Shown here: one piece after another, positions 16,797 to 25,863 of the stretch
How the letters are laid out: every line of letters begins with the position of its first letter
Position numbering within the stretch: the first letter of the stretch is position 1
Source of the DNA: Arthrobacter echini
GTDB lineage: Bacteria > Actinomycetota > Actinomycetes > Actinomycetales > Micrococcaceae
DNA: 64,000 bases
NCBI RefSeq assembly: GCF_004803505.1
Contig: NZ_SSWH01000003.1
Location: forward strand, 248,001 to 312,000
Direction of reading: 5' to 3'
The notes under the pieces: generated by a model
Databases searched by the model: none
Seen by the model: the letters and a program-made list of their open reading frames with translations, nothing else
What the model was told of the DNA's origin: nothing
Made by a program: the position numbers and the translations under genes

Positions 16797-17813
16797 GTGT
16801 TCTGGGCCTCCTGGCTGCTCGCGGCCCTCGCGATCGTCCTCGCATGGCCCGCGCCGATCATCCTCTCACGGGCCGCCTGGCCCGCTCGGGCGCCGTTCAC
16901 CGCCATGGTGCTGTGGCAGTCGATAGCGCTCGCGGGGGGACTGTCGATGATCGGCGCCATGCTCGTCTGGGGCCTCGCACCGCTCGGGGACGACCTTCTC
17001 GCCGCGTCCGGCGCCTTTCTCGATCTCCTGTCCGACGACGCTTCCGCGCCGGACCTGGGCGTGATCCACGTCTTCGCGATCAGTGCCGGTGTCCTGCTGT
17101 TCGCCCATCTGGTCTTCACTCTGGCCCTGACCTTCGTCCGGGTGCGGCGACAGCGAGCCCGGCATCGGAACATGCTGAGGCTGCTGAGCTCACCGTCGAC
17201 CGACCAGCCCGACACCGTCGTCATCCGCCATCCGGCACCGGTGGCCTACTGCCTCCCGGGCGGGGCGCGCTCGGTCACCGTGATGTCGGACGGGCTCATG
17301 GAACTGCTCACGCGCCCCGAACTGGACGCCGTCCTCACGCACGAGAACGCCCACCTGCACCAGCGGCACCATCTGCTGCTCTGGGCCTTCGCCGCATGGC
17401 GATCGGCGCTGCCGTGGCTACCGACCTCGCGCCTGGCGCAGGGCGCCGTCAGCGAGCTGATCGAGATGCTCGCCGATGACGAGGCACTGCGCCACGTCGA
17501 CCGGGCGACCCTGATGCGGGCCATCGTGATCGTCGGATCGGGAACGCCCACCTCGATGCGGCAGGAGTCGACGCCGCAGTCGTCGCAGCAGGAGGAACCT
17601 CCGGGGACCGCCGATGCGCAGGGCGACGTGGATGTGCCCCTCGCCGGTCAGGACGGTCGGGGTGCGGGGAGCCCGTCCGCGGCACGGATACGGCGGCTCC
17701 TGTCCCCGCTGCCTCCCCTGGGGCGTGTCCAGCAGGCCTCGGTTCTCGCCACCGCCGGACTCCTCCTGGTCGTACCCCCGGTCCTCCTGCTCGCTCCGGA
17801 GTTCCTCGGCTGA
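16797..17813 (+). CDS. M56/M48-family membrane metallopeptidase
   Basis: A 338-residue membrane protease with three N-terminal membrane segments (about residues 2-22, 35-60, 90-115), a zinc site HENAH at residues 182-186, and a downstream MLADDEA likely giving the third ligand. A last hydrophobic segment is near the C terminus (VLATAGLLLVVPPVLLLAP). There is no extracellular penicillin-sensor domain like that of BlaR1, so it is a sensor-less M56 partner. I start at the GTG at 16797; the ribosome binding site is poor, so it is probably translated by coupling to the repressor gene. Together they form a BlaI-M56 module. Confidence 0.85.
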   Translation: MFWASWLLAALAIVLAWPAPIILSRAAWPARAPFTAMVLWQSIALAGGLSMIGAMLVWGLAPLGDDLLAASGAFLDLLSDDASAPDLGVIHVFAISAGVLLFAHLVFTLALTFVRVRRQRARHRNMLRLLSSPSTDQPDTVVIRHPAPVAYCLPGGARSVTVMSDGLMELLTRPELDAVLTHENAHLHQRHHLLLWAFAAWRSALPWLPTSRLAQGAVSELIEMLADDEALRHVDRATLMRAIVIVGSGTPTSMRQESTPQSSQQEEPPGTADAQGDVDVPLAGQDGRGAGSPSAARIRRLLSPLPPLGRVQQASVLATAGLLLVVPPVLLLAPEFLG

Positions 17814-17860
17814 GTTCCGCTCACTTCCGGCCCGAGCTTCCTCCGGCCGGTCGAGGATCC

Positions 17861-17895
17861 GGTGCATCCCGGGAGACCCGGGCTGGGATGGCACC
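17861..17895. terminator. Bidirectional hairpin between M56 gene and parE
   Basis: GGTGCATCCC pairs with GGGAT-G-GCACC (one bulged G), enclosing CCCGGG-AGA-CCCGGG. It lies between two convergent genes, as expected for a shared terminator. There is no U tract on either strand. Confidence 0.55.
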
Positions 17896-17899
17896 GCTC

Positions 17900-20005
17900 C
17901 TACGCGTCGATCCGGTCGCGATCGAGGGTGGAGGCGCCGGCGATGATGAAGTCCTTGCGCGGGGCGACATCGCTGCCCATCAGCAGACCGAAGACACGCT
18001 CGGCCGATTCCGCCTCCTGGATGCGCACGCGGCGTAGCGTCCGGTGCCGCGGGTCCATCGTGGTCTCCGCCAGCTGGTCGGCGTCCATCTCACCGAGACC
18101 CTTGTAGCGCTGGATCGGTGACTTGTACCGCCGACCCTGCTGTTCCAGGGCCGCCAGGAGACGCGTGAGTTCCGCCTCCGAGTAGGTGTAGATCATCTCG
18201 TTGGCCTTCGATCCGCTGGTGATCACCTCGACGCGGTGCAGGGGTGGCACCGCCGCGTACACCCGCCCCGCCTCCACCAGGGGGCGCATGTACCGGAAGA
18301 ACAGCGTGAGCAGGAGGGTGCGGATGTGCGCGCCGTCCACGTCCGCGTCCGTCATCAGGATGACCTTGCCGTAGCGCCGTGCGTCCAACTGGAAGCTCCG
18401 CCCCGAGCCCGCCCCGACCACCTGGATGAGGGCGGCGCACTCCGCGTTGGAGAGCATGTCCCCCACGGAGGCCTTCTGCACGTTCAGGATCTTCCCCCGA
18501 ATGGGCAGCAGCGCCTGGTAGTCCGACGATCGGGCGTTCTTCGCGGTTCCCAGCGCGCTGTCACCCTCGACGATGAACAGCTCCGAGCGCTCCGGGTCGT
18601 CGATCCGGCAGTCGGCGAGCTTGGCCGGCATCGTGGAGGTCTCGAGCGCGTTCTTGCGGCGCTGGGTCTCCTTGTGCACGCGCGCGGAGATGCGCGACTT
18701 CATCTCGGCGACGACCTTCTCCAGCAGGAGGGCGGACTGCGCCTTGTCATTGCGTGCGGAGGAGGACAGCTTCTGCTGCAGGTCCTTCTCGACGACCTTC
18801 ATGACGATGCCCTTGACGGCGGAGGTGCCCAGGATCTCCTTGGTCTGGCCCTCGAACTGCGGTTCGGCGAGCCGTACGGTCAGCACGGCGGTCAGACCGG
18901 CGAAGACGTCGTCCTTCTCGATCTTGTCGCTGCCGGCCTTCAACCTGCGGGCGTTGTCGCCGATCACCTTGCGGAACGTCTTCAGGAGCGCCTGCTCGAA
19001 CCCGCTCTGGTGGGTGCCGCCCTTGGGGGTCGCGATGATGTTGACGTAACTGCGCAGCGTCGTCTCGTAGCCGATGCCCCAGCGCAGGGCGATGTCGACC
19101 TCGCAGTCCCGCTCCACCTCCGCCATCCTGCTGTGTCCGCTCGCGTCGAGCACCGGGACCGACTCCTTGAAGCGGCCCGAACCATTCAGGCGCCAGACGT
19201 CCGTGACAGCGGTGTCGACGGCCAGGAACTCGGCGTACTCGGAGATGCCGCCGTCGTGCTGGAAGACCTCCTCCACCGGTCCGGACTCCCCGGGTGTCCC
19301 CGCCAGGCCGCGTTCGTCGCGCAGCGTGATGCGCAGGCCGGGGACGAGGAAGGAGGTCTGGCGCGCCCTCGTCTGCAGCTCCTCGTAGGAGAATCTGGCG
19401 TCGGGGGTGAAGATCTGGCGGTCGGCCCAGTATCTCAGCCGTGTGCCGGTCACGCCCCGCTTGGCGTTCCCGACGACCTCGAGTCGGGAGTCGTCGACGA
19501 AGGGGTCGAAGGGAGCCTCGGGCGAGGGCAGCCTACCGTCCCTGAAGACGCCCGGTTCACCGCGCCGGAAGGACATCGCGTAGGTCTTGCCACCCCGGTC
19601 GACGAAGACGTCCAGCCGCGAGGACAGGGCATTGACGACGCTGGCTCCGACGCCGTGCAGTCCGCCCGAGGCCGTGTAGGACCCGCCGCCGAACTTCCCG
19701 CCGGCATGGAGCTTGGTGAAGACGACCTCGACGCCGCTCAGCCCGGTCCGCGGTTCCAGGTCCACCGGGATGCCGCGGCCGTCGTCGTGGATCTCCACGG
19801 AACCGTCTGCGTGCAGGATCACCCTGATGTTCTGGCCGTACCCTGCCAGTGCCTCGTCGACGGAGTTGTCGATGATCTCCCACAGGCAGTGCATGAGCCC
19901 CCGGGAGTCCGTGGATCCGATGTACATCCCGGGACGCTTCCGGACGGCCTCGAGGCCCTCCAGGACGGACAGGTGACGGGCGGTGTAGTCCGCGGCGATG
20001 GTCAT
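17900..20005 (-). CDS. parE: DNA topoisomerase IV subunit B
   Basis: The 701-residue ATPase subunit of topoisomerase IV, partner of ParC. GHKL ATPase motifs: IIDNSVDEAL and HDDGRGIPV, with GLHGVGASVVNALS for the ATP lid. The Toprim domain has EGDSALG and DADVDGAHIRTLLLTLFFR, whose acidic residues bind Mg2+. The length and the absence of the longer insertions favour ParE over GyrB. AGGAG precedes the ATG at 20005. It converges on the BlaI-M56 module, so parC and parE lie about 2.8 kb apart on opposite strands rather than in one operon. Confidence 0.87.
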   Translation of the reverse strand: MTIAADYTARHLSVLEGLEAVRKRPGMYIGSTDSRGLMHCLWEIIDNSVDEALAGYGQNIRVILHADGSVEIHDDGRGIPVDLEPRTGLSGVEVVFTKLHAGGKFGGGSYTASGGLHGVGASVVNALSSRLDVFVDRGGKTYAMSFRRGEPGVFRDGRLPSPEAPFDPFVDDSRLEVVGNAKRGVTGTRLRYWADRQIFTPDARFSYEELQTRARQTSFLVPGLRITLRDERGLAGTPGESGPVEEVFQHDGGISEYAEFLAVDTAVTDVWRLNGSGRFKESVPVLDASGHSRMAEVERDCEVDIALRWGIGYETTLRSYVNIIATPKGGTHQSGFEQALLKTFRKVIGDNARRLKAGSDKIEKDDVFAGLTAVLTVRLAEPQFEGQTKEILGTSAVKGIVMKVVEKDLQQKLSSSARNDKAQSALLLEKVVAEMKSRISARVHKETQRRKNALETSTMPAKLADCRIDDPERSELFIVEGDSALGTAKNARSSDYQALLPIRGKILNVQKASVGDMLSNAECAALIQVVGAGSGRSFQLDARRYGKVILMTDADVDGAHIRTLLLTLFFRYMRPLVEAGRVYAAVPPLHRVEVITSGSKANEMIYTYSEAELTRLLAALEQQGRRYKSPIQRYKGLGEMDADQLAETTMDPRHRTLRRVRIQEAESAERVFGLLMGSDVAPRKDFIIAGASTLDRDRIDA

Positions 20006-20237
20006 GGAGGTCTCCTAGGCAGAACAGGCACGATCCAGGACAGGCGTCAGGAGGGGTGCGGGTCGTCCCAGTTTACGGCCCGGCACCGACGACCGCCGAA
20101 GGCTGCTCACCGGCGGCCACCACCGGCCTGCAGGCCGCTTACCCCTCCTACGCCCGAAGCGAAAGACGACGCACCCTGGGATGAACCGGTGACGAATGAT
20201 GGTTATATGAGTACACGATCCACATGAGGAGGCATTC

Positions 20238-20459
20238 ATGACCACTGCAGTAGCAACTCGCGAACTCACGGCACTGGACCGCTGCGACCGATGCGGCGCC
20301 CAGGCATACGTGCGGGCGGTCCTTCAGTCCTCCGGTGGCGAACTTCTGTTCTGCGCCCACCATGCGCGCGCAGTAGAGGCGAATCTGAAGCCGCTCACAT
20401 CCGAGTGGCAGGACGAGACGCAACGCCTGCACGAGAAGTCAGCCGTTCTGGCCGACTGA
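20238..20459 (+). CDS. DUF7455 small zinc-binding protein
   Basis: A 73-residue protein with CDRCGAQAYV near the start and LLFCAHHAR later, giving Cys-Cys and Cys-His-His ligands for one zinc. This short protein, now called DUF7455, sits near sigA in many Actinobacteria; its function is unknown. A strong GAGGAGG ribosome binding site lies just upstream of the ATG. The preceding 230 bases contain a TATATG that might be its -10, but I cannot support a full promoter. Confidence 0.85.
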   Translation: MTTAVATRELTALDRCDRCGAQAYVRAVLQSSGGELLFCAHHARAVEANLKPLTSEWQDETQRLHEKSAVLAD

Positions 20460-20553
20460 CGAAGGAGTTGTGAGAGCCCTCGCCGTCAGGATGGCCCTGA
20501 CGATCGACAAGGTGCCCCGTGTACAGGCGCCGGACAGGCTCTGGAACGACCCG

Positions 20554-20605
20554 ACAGTGCCGGAAAGGGCCCCCTCCACTCGGAGGGGGCCCTTTCCGGC
20601 ACTGT
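20554..20605. terminator. Strong bidirectional terminator, 24-bp perfect stem
   Basis: Arms 20554-20577 and 20582-20605 are exact reverse complements (24 bp) around the loop ACTC. Located between the convergent DUF7455 and sigA genes. GC-rich, without U tract, as is common in Actinobacteria. Confidence 0.85.
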
Positions 20606-20625
20606 CCAGTTCCGGCACTGTCCAG
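20594..20625. repeat. 16-bp exact tandem duplication beside terminator
   Basis: TTCCGGCACTGTCCAG at 20594-20609 and 20610-20625. The first copy is partly the right arm of the terminator, so the duplication extends out from the hairpin. Confidence 0.9.
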
Positions 20626-20641
20626 ATGATCACACTGCCGG

Positions 20642-21859
20642 TCAGTCCAGGTAGTCCCTGAGGACCTGCGACCGGGACGGATGGCGCAGCTTCGACATCG
20701 TCTTGGACTCGATCTGACGAATCCGCTCTCGCGTCACCCCGTACACCTTCCCGATCTCGTCCAGCGTCTTCGGCTGCCCGTCGGTCAGCCCGAATCGCAT
20801 GGCGACCACTCCTGCCTCCCGTTCGGAGAGCGTGTCCAGGACGGAGTGGAGCTGTTCCTGCAGGAGTGTGAAGCTCACCGCGTCGGCGGGCACTACTGCC
20901 TCGGAGTCCTCGATCAGGTCACCGAACTCCGAATCGCCGTCCTCGCCGAGCGGGGTGTGCAGCGAGATGGGTTCCCGGCCGTACTTCTGGACCTCGACGA
21001 CCTTCTCCGGCGTCATGTCGAGTTCCAGGGCGAGCTCTTCGGGTGTCGGCTCCCGCCCGAGATCCTGCAGCATCTGACGCTGCACGCGCGCGAGCTTGTT
21101 GATGACCTCGACCATGTGGACGGGGATGCGGATGGTGCGGGCCTGATCGGCCATGGCGCGTGTGATGGCCTGCCGGATCCACCACGTCGCGTAGGTGGAG
21201 AACTTGAAGCCCTTGGTGTAGTCGAACTTCTCGACCGCACGGATGAGACCGAGGTTGCCTTCCTGGATGAGGTCCAGGAAGAGCATCCCGCGGCCCGTGT
21301 ACCGCTTGGCAAGGGAGACGACGAGGCGCAGGTTGGCCTCGAGCAGATGATTCTTCGCGCGCTTGCCGTCGTGGATGACGAACTCGTACTCGCGCCTGAG
21401 CTTGGGGTCGATGTCCGTACCGGCGTTCATCTTCGCCTCGGCGAACAATCCGGCCTCGATACGCAGGGCGAGGTCCACCTCCTGCTCGGCATTGAGCAGC
21501 GCGACCTTGCCGATCTGCTTCAGGTAGTCCTTGACGGGATCGGCCGTGGCCCCTGCGGAGACGACCTGCTGGGCAGGGGCGTCGTCGTCGTCGGCGTCCG
21601 AGTACACGAAACCGTTGGTCGTGCCGACCTCGGCCGTCTCGGGCCTGGGCTCCTCCGTGTCGACAGCTGCATCGACTGCGACACCACCGACCGGCTCCGT
21701 CGCCTCGATCGTGTCGACGGCACTCCGTGCGTCGGCGGCCGTCGCCTTCGCAGTCGCGGAAGCGGACTTCGCGGCCGGCTTCTTCGCTGCTGGACGTCGC
21801 TTGGTAGTGGTGGTGCCGGGGTCTGCCGACGCCGGTGCTGCTGTCTTCTTGACCGTCAC
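20642..21859 (-). CDS. sigA: Principal RNA polymerase sigma factor
   Basis: A 405-residue group 1 sigma-70. The N-terminal ~120 residues are Ala/Lys-rich and acidic, typical of actinobacterial HrdB/SigA. Region 1.2 starts at [16 protein letters not shown]; region 2 contains [12 protein letters not shown] and [20 protein letters not shown]; region 2.4 ([17 protein letters not shown]) reads the -10; region 4.2 ([19 protein letters not shown]) reads the -35. It starts at a GTG at 21859 with AAAGG upstream. Two other promoter-type elements lie upstream (a TTGACA at 21921-21926 on the minus strand and AACAGG repeats), but the start site is not clear. Confidence 0.95.
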   Translation of the reverse strand: MTVKKTAAPASADPGTTTTKRRPAAKKPAAKSASATAKATAADARSAVDTIEATEPVGGVAVDAAVDTEEPRPETAEVGTTNGFVYSDADDDDAPAQQVVSAGATADPVKDYLKQIGKVALLNAEQEVDLALRIEAGLFAEAKMNAGTDIDPKLRREYEFVIHDGKRAKNHLLEANLRLVVSLAKRYTGRGMLFLDLIQEGNLGLIRAVEKFDYTKGFKFSTYATWWIRQAITRAMADQARTIRIPVHMVEVINKLARVQRQMLQDLGREPTPEELALELDMTPEKVVEVQKYGREPISLHTPLGEDGDSEFGDLIEDSEAVVPADAVSFTLLQEQLHSVLDTLSEREAGVVAMRFGLTDGQPKTLDEIGKVYGVTRERIRQIESKTMSKLRHPSRSQVLRDYLD

Positions 21860-21952
21860 AGAGAACCTTTCGAACGCGCGAGGTGTGGCGCCGCCACGAG
21901 GGACAACACCACTATGACCCTGTCAAATCCGCGCTGGCTACCAGAGGAATCC

Positions 21953-21986
21953 AACAGGACCTGTTCTATCTGGAACCGTCCTGTTG
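21953..21986. promoter_or_regulatory. Repeated AACAGGwC element upstream of sigA
   Basis: A dyad AACAGG-A-CCTGTT (21953-21965), with a further CCTGTT-type copy at 21979-21986, so two same-orientation copies on the sigA strand are 21 bases apart, two helical turns. Possible operator; no regulator is known to me. Confidence 0.35.
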
Positions 21987-22109
21987 CCCGGGGTATTCCC
22001 GGATCCGTCTCCGCTGAGCGGTGATCGTCCCGGACTACCCGGAGGTCTTCTGATGCGCGGACCCGACCGGGTCTCAACCCTGATTCTCTCACGATCGGGC
22101 GTCGGTCGG

Positions 22110-23420
22110 CTAATCACGCGTGGTCCCGGAGGCACCCTCCCCCGCCGTCCATGCGGTCGCACGGCTCCGCGCCCACGCCGGCAGCCCGCCACGGCGCACG
22201 AGTTCGTGCAGTAGTCGCGCGAGCCGATACCCCGGAACGGCCGCATCGGCTGCTTCGAGGAAGACGGTGGCTCTCGAACCACGTCCGCGCGCGTACTCGA
22301 ACCACGCGGACATCGTCAGGGCCGAGGCGCGGGCCTGCCCCGAGGACACCTCGGCAAGTCGGGCCAGCAGCGCGGACATGGCGTCGACGCGCGCCCAGGC
22401 GATGGGTCCTCCATAACGCCCGGCAAGGACGTCTGCACAGACCATGGCTGCCCCGCAGCCCGACTCCGGCCCCAGCGGCGAAGCCCCGGCGGCAGGCATG
22501 CCCGAGCCCGTCACCGCGCGCAGCGTATCGACCGGTACGACACCCGTGAGGCCCTCGTCCGCATCCTCACGGCCCTGCAAAGCCCACGCCCCGCAGCCCG
22601 CGAGCGCTGCGGGTGATCCGAGACACGCGCTCACGAGGAGGAAGTCCCGGACGGTCCGGGACTCGATACTGGCCAGCAGGTACCCGGCAAGTCCTGCCTC
22701 CGTCTCGAGCTCCAGCGGCGGCCCGTCGACGACGGCGTCCCACACGTTCGACGTCGCCTCGAACTGGACAGGGCTCTGCCACTGCCCCCGGCACGATGCT
22801 GCATACCGCTCCCGGGCGTCCTCCACCATGATGCGTACCGTTTCGGGCAGGTTCGTCCCGGTTCCGGACAGAGCCGGTGCGCCACGTAGCGCCGCTTCCG
22901 GGGCGGAGCGCTCGAAGGAGCTGCCACCGAAGACCAGTTCCGCGTTCAGCACGCTGTGCACGACGGAATCGAGCGGGTTCCCGGGCCAGGGGCAACACTG
23001 CTCGTCAGCGCAGAAGTAGTCCCGCCAGACGGAGTCCGAGGCGAGCCATCCGGCGCGGACGGGCATACCGGCTGCCGTGAGAACAGCGTCGAGCCTCAGC
23101 ACGATGTCGTGGAAGGGTGGGAACGCCCGTCGCGGCCAGGCCCGCTGCGTGTAGACGATCACGAGCGTCCCGTCCGCCCCCGTGTCGCCCTGTACGAAAC
23201 CCAGCACGCCACGGGCGAAGCTGAGCGCATCGGTCTGCTCGTCCGGAAGATCGACCCTGAGCGTGGCTCCGAGCCGCCTGGCGGCCGTCGTGAGGACCAC
23301 GAGACTTTCCCGCGGCACGAAGCCGAGCGCGTGCGGTACATAGGCGAGGATGTCGGCAGGAGAGGTGATCGACAGTCGAGGCGCCGGGCTGCCCTGTGAC
23401 GGGCTCGTCGAGGATGACAT
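22110..23420 (-). CDS. DUF4192 family protein
   Basis: A 436-residue soluble protein of the actinobacterial DUF4192 family. The N terminus is diagnostic: ITSPADILAYVPHALGFVPRESLVVL. A cysteine-bearing stretch DYFCADEQCCPWPG lies at about residue 150, and PLDSVVHSVLNAELVFGG follows, both typical of the family. Function unknown; it often lies next to sigA. An exact DnaA-box nonamer lies 51-59 bases upstream of the start. Confidence 0.82.
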   Translation of the reverse strand: MSSSTSPSQGSPAPRLSITSPADILAYVPHALGFVPRESLVVLTTAARRLGATLRVDLPDEQTDALSFARGVLGFVQGDTGADGTLVIVYTQRAWPRRAFPPFHDIVLRLDAVLTAAGMPVRAGWLASDSVWRDYFCADEQCCPWPGNPLDSVVHSVLNAELVFGGSSFERSAPEAALRGAPALSGTGTNLPETVRIMVEDARERYAASCRGQWQSPVQFEATSNVWDAVVDGPPLELETEAGLAGYLLASIESRTVRDFLLVSACLGSPAALAGCGAWALQGREDADEGLTGVVPVDTLRAVTGSGMPAAGASPLGPESGCGAAMVCADVLAGRYGGPIAWARVDAMSALLARLAEVSSGQARASALTMSAWFEYARGRGSRATVFLEAADAAVPGYRLARLLHELVRRGGLPAWARSRATAWTAGEGASGTTRD

Positions 23421-23470
23421 GATGCGAGCCTGCCCATGCGTCGCTTCGTGCGCTGCAGCGCCGGAGGGTA

Positions 23471-23479
23471 TGTGGACAA
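23471..23479 (-). promoter_or_regulatory. Perfect DnaA box upstream of DUF4192 gene
   Basis: TTGTCCACA on the minus strand (TGTGGACAA on plus), the actinobacterial DnaA-box consensus, in the gap between the DUF4192 and MFS genes. Confidence 0.5.
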
Positions 23480-23484
23480 CCTGC

Positions 23485-24825
23485 TCAGGGTGCCTCGCCC
23501 GGAGTTCCTCTCCGCCCGCGACGACGTGCGCGCTCGCGCGCGATCACCTCCCGGATCGGAGGAACCGGAGCCCCCTGCTCGGCCATGCGCCGTCGTACCC
23601 GACCCCTGATGATCACGACGTTGACCGTGCCCACCGCGAGGACCACGAGCTGTGCGGCCATCGCGATCCGGAAGGAGGCCAGGGCGTACAGGTCACCGCC
23701 CGAGAAGCCGCTTCCCAGCAGCAGGTCCAGGATGACACCGATGACGAACATCGACAGCAGCGATGCCAGGAAGCCGCCGATGTTCACGATGCCGGTGGCC
23801 GTGCCCAGTCGGCTCGCGACATTGAAGGTGCGGGCGAAGTCGAACGCGATCATGGATCCGGGGCCGCCGACGGCCAGCGTTGTCACCAGCAGGATCAGCA
23901 GCGGCAGCGGAGCCGGCCCCGGCTGGAGCAGCACCGCGGTCCACGCGAGCCCTATCGCTGCCGCGATGGCCAGCACCATGGTGGAACGTCGGAGCGGATG
24001 GCGTCCGACGTAGCGTCCGAGGAACGGCCCGCAGGCTATGCCCACCACGACGAACAGACTCAGCAGGGCCGAGGCGACGCCGTCGCTCAGCTTCTCCGCC
24101 CGCACCAGGTACGGGTAGCCCCACATCAGGACGAAGACCGTACCCGGGAACTGGATCGTGAAGTGCGTCCACAGCCCCAGGCGCGTGCCCGGCTGCTTCC
24201 AGGCCTCGGCGAGCGAGGTACCCGTCTGCCGAAGGGTCTGCACGGAGCGGCCACTGCCCGCTTCGGGGGAGTCCCGGATCATGACCAGCGCAAGCACGAC
24301 GGCAAGCACGGACAGCGAGGCCGCGCCCAGAAAGGCGGGTTGCCAGCCGAAGGCCGACAGGACTGCGACGAACGGGACCACGGACACGATCTGCCCGAGC
24401 TGACCGATGATCCCGGTCCATTGCGTCAACACCGGAATACGGTGGAACGGGAACCACGCCGGAAGAAGGCGCAGGACGCTGATGAAGGTGGTGGCGTCGC
24501 CGGCACCGACGAGCAATCGCCCGACGATCCCGGCTCCGACCGACTCGGCGAACGCCAGCTGTACCTGTCCCGCGGTCATCAGTACACCGCCGGCGACGAT
24601 GAGTATGCGCGGTCCCCAGCGGTCCACCAGCACACCGACCGGTACCTGCAGCCCGGCGTACACCAGCAGCTGTACCACCGTGAAGACGGACAACTGGGAG
24701 GCCGAGGCATCGAAGCGGTCCGTCGCTTCGATCCCGGCCACGCCGAAGGTGGTGCGCTGGGTCACGGCGACCAGGTACGCCACCACGCCGGCGGCCCAGA
24801 CGAGCCACGCCCTCGAGGAATCCAC
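23485..24825 (-). CDS. MFS transporter
   Basis: A 446-residue major facilitator with about twelve hydrophobic segments. The loop between segments 2 and 3 reads GVLVDRWGPR, matching the MFS G-x-x-x-D-R-x-G-R signature. The first cytoplasmic end is short (MDSSRAWLVWAAG) and the C terminus is basic (RERARRRGRRG). Sequence features suggest the DHA/nitrate-sugar phosphate-like part of the family, but I cannot name the substrate. It reads the same way as the PAC2 gene 27 bases upstream and may share its transcript. Confidence 0.82.
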   Translation of the reverse strand: MDSSRAWLVWAAGVVAYLVAVTQRTTFGVAGIEATDRFDASASQLSVFTVVQLLVYAGLQVPVGVLVDRWGPRILIVAGGVLMTAGQVQLAFAESVGAGIVGRLLVGAGDATTFISVLRLLPAWFPFHRIPVLTQWTGIIGQLGQIVSVVPFVAVLSAFGWQPAFLGAASLSVLAVVLALVMIRDSPEAGSGRSVQTLRQTGTSLAEAWKQPGTRLGLWTHFTIQFPGTVFVLMWGYPYLVRAEKLSDGVASALLSLFVVVGIACGPFLGRYVGRHPLRRSTMVLAIAAAIGLAWTAVLLQPGPAPLPLLILLVTTLAVGGPGSMIAFDFARTFNVASRLGTATGIVNIGGFLASLLSMFVIGVILDLLLGSGFSGGDLYALASFRIAMAAQLVVLAVGTVNVVIIRGRVRRRMAEQGAPVPPIREVIARERARRRGRRGTPGEAP

Positions 24826-24852
24826 CCCTCCAGTATCCCGCGGCGATGCCGG

Positions 24853-25863
24853 TTAGCGCGTCGGGCCGGATCCCGGACCGGTCGTGCCGTCGGTCGCTCC
24901 GTTGCCGGGCTCGTCGCCGGGGAACTCGGCGTCCCACAGGAGGGTGGACTCCTCCTCGGCCTGTGGGCTCGCGAGATACGCCTCCACCGCCGCCCCGATC
25001 TCGTCGGCACTCGCCAGCTCGCTGTTGTCCTTGACCAGCAGGGACTTGTGCGCGGCACCGTCCGCGTATTCGTCGTACCTCTGCTCGAGCGAGGACACGA
25101 CGGACTGCACCTCGGCCGAGTTCCCGACCTGGCGCGCGATCTGGCGCTCCACGTCGCGGCCGCTCTCGCGCAGCCGGTCCGTGGGAAGAGCCAGACCGGC
25201 CGTCGCTCCGAGATACTCGAGTCCGGCCACCGCTGCCGGGGGGTACTCCGCCTCGGAGAGGTAGTGGGGTACGTGGATGACGTGGCCGATGACGTCGTGC
25301 CCGCGCTCGATCAGCCGCAGCTCCAGTACGTGTCCGATGGAGGCCTGGAGTTCTGCCGTGGGACGCCAGGCGTTCATCCCGTCGATGAGATCGGCGCGGT
25401 TGCCGTGCAGCGTGACACCGATCGGGCGGGTGTGCGGGACGGGCATCGGGATGGCGTGGATCCAAGAGATCAGCGGAACCTTCAACTCCTCGACCAGTCC
25501 CACGACGGAGCGGGCGAATCTTTCCCATTGCAGGTCCGGCTCGGCGCCCGTGAGGAGGAGGAACGGCTCACCCAGCCCATCGTGAAGTCGGTGGAGTTCG
25601 AGGCGGTGCGGCCGGTAGTCCTCCAGATGATCCTCCACGAACGTGATGCGCGGGCGCCGTCCGCGGTAGTCCATCAGCTGATCGGCATCGAACTTGACCA
25701 CCGGGTCATGATCGAGTACTTCCAGCAGTTCGGCGCTGACCTGCGAGACGACCTGGCCCGCGTCCATGAAGCCGGTCAGGCTCACGAGCAGAGGCAGTCC
25801 GATGGACTCCGGATCGTCGAAGACGTCGGTGTTGATGGTGTACAGGGTTCGTGGATCCAGCAT
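24853..25863 (-). CDS. PAC2 family protein (proteasome assembly chaperone-like)
   Basis: A 336-residue PAC2-domain protein. Motifs include PLLVSLTGFMDAGQVVSQVSAELL, DYRGRRPRITF, LLTGAEPDLQWERF and PHYLSEAEYP. Archaeal and actinobacterial members are named after proteasome assembly chaperones, but their bacterial role is uncertain, and no proteasome genes lie in this window. I start at the ATG at 25863 (MLDPRTLYTIN) because AGGAGAG lies four bases upstream; the in-frame ATG at 25878 has no such site. It is divergent from the aminopeptidase gene across a 267-base gap. Confidence 0.85.
   Translation of the reverse strand: MLDPRTLYTINTDVFDDPESIGLPLLVSLTGFMDAGQVVSQVSAELLEVLDHDPVVKFDADQLMDYRGRRPRITFVEDHLEDYRPHRLELHRLHDGLGEPFLLLTGAEPDLQWERFARSVVGLVEELKVPLISWIHAIPMPVPHTRPIGVTLHGNRADLIDGMNAWRPTAELQASIGHVLELRLIERGHDVIGHVIHVPHYLSEAEYPPAAVAGLEYLGATAGLALPTDRLRESGRDVERQIARQVGNSAEVQSVVSSLEQRYDEYADGAAHKSLLVKDNSELASADEIGAAVEAYLASPQAEEESTLLWDAEFPGDEPGNGATDGTTGPGSGPTR

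Noticed and set aside
12532-20005. Reading the topoisomerase pair as gyrA/gyrB
   Set aside because: The B subunit has ParE length and lacks GyrB insertions, and both lie by sigA rather than dnaN/recF. A direct alignment would settle it; I keep parC/parE at moderate-high confidence.
20470-20661. Small 63-codon open frame after the DUF7455 gene
   Set aside because: It spans the terminator hairpin and tandem repeat, has no ribosome binding site and no recognisable protein.
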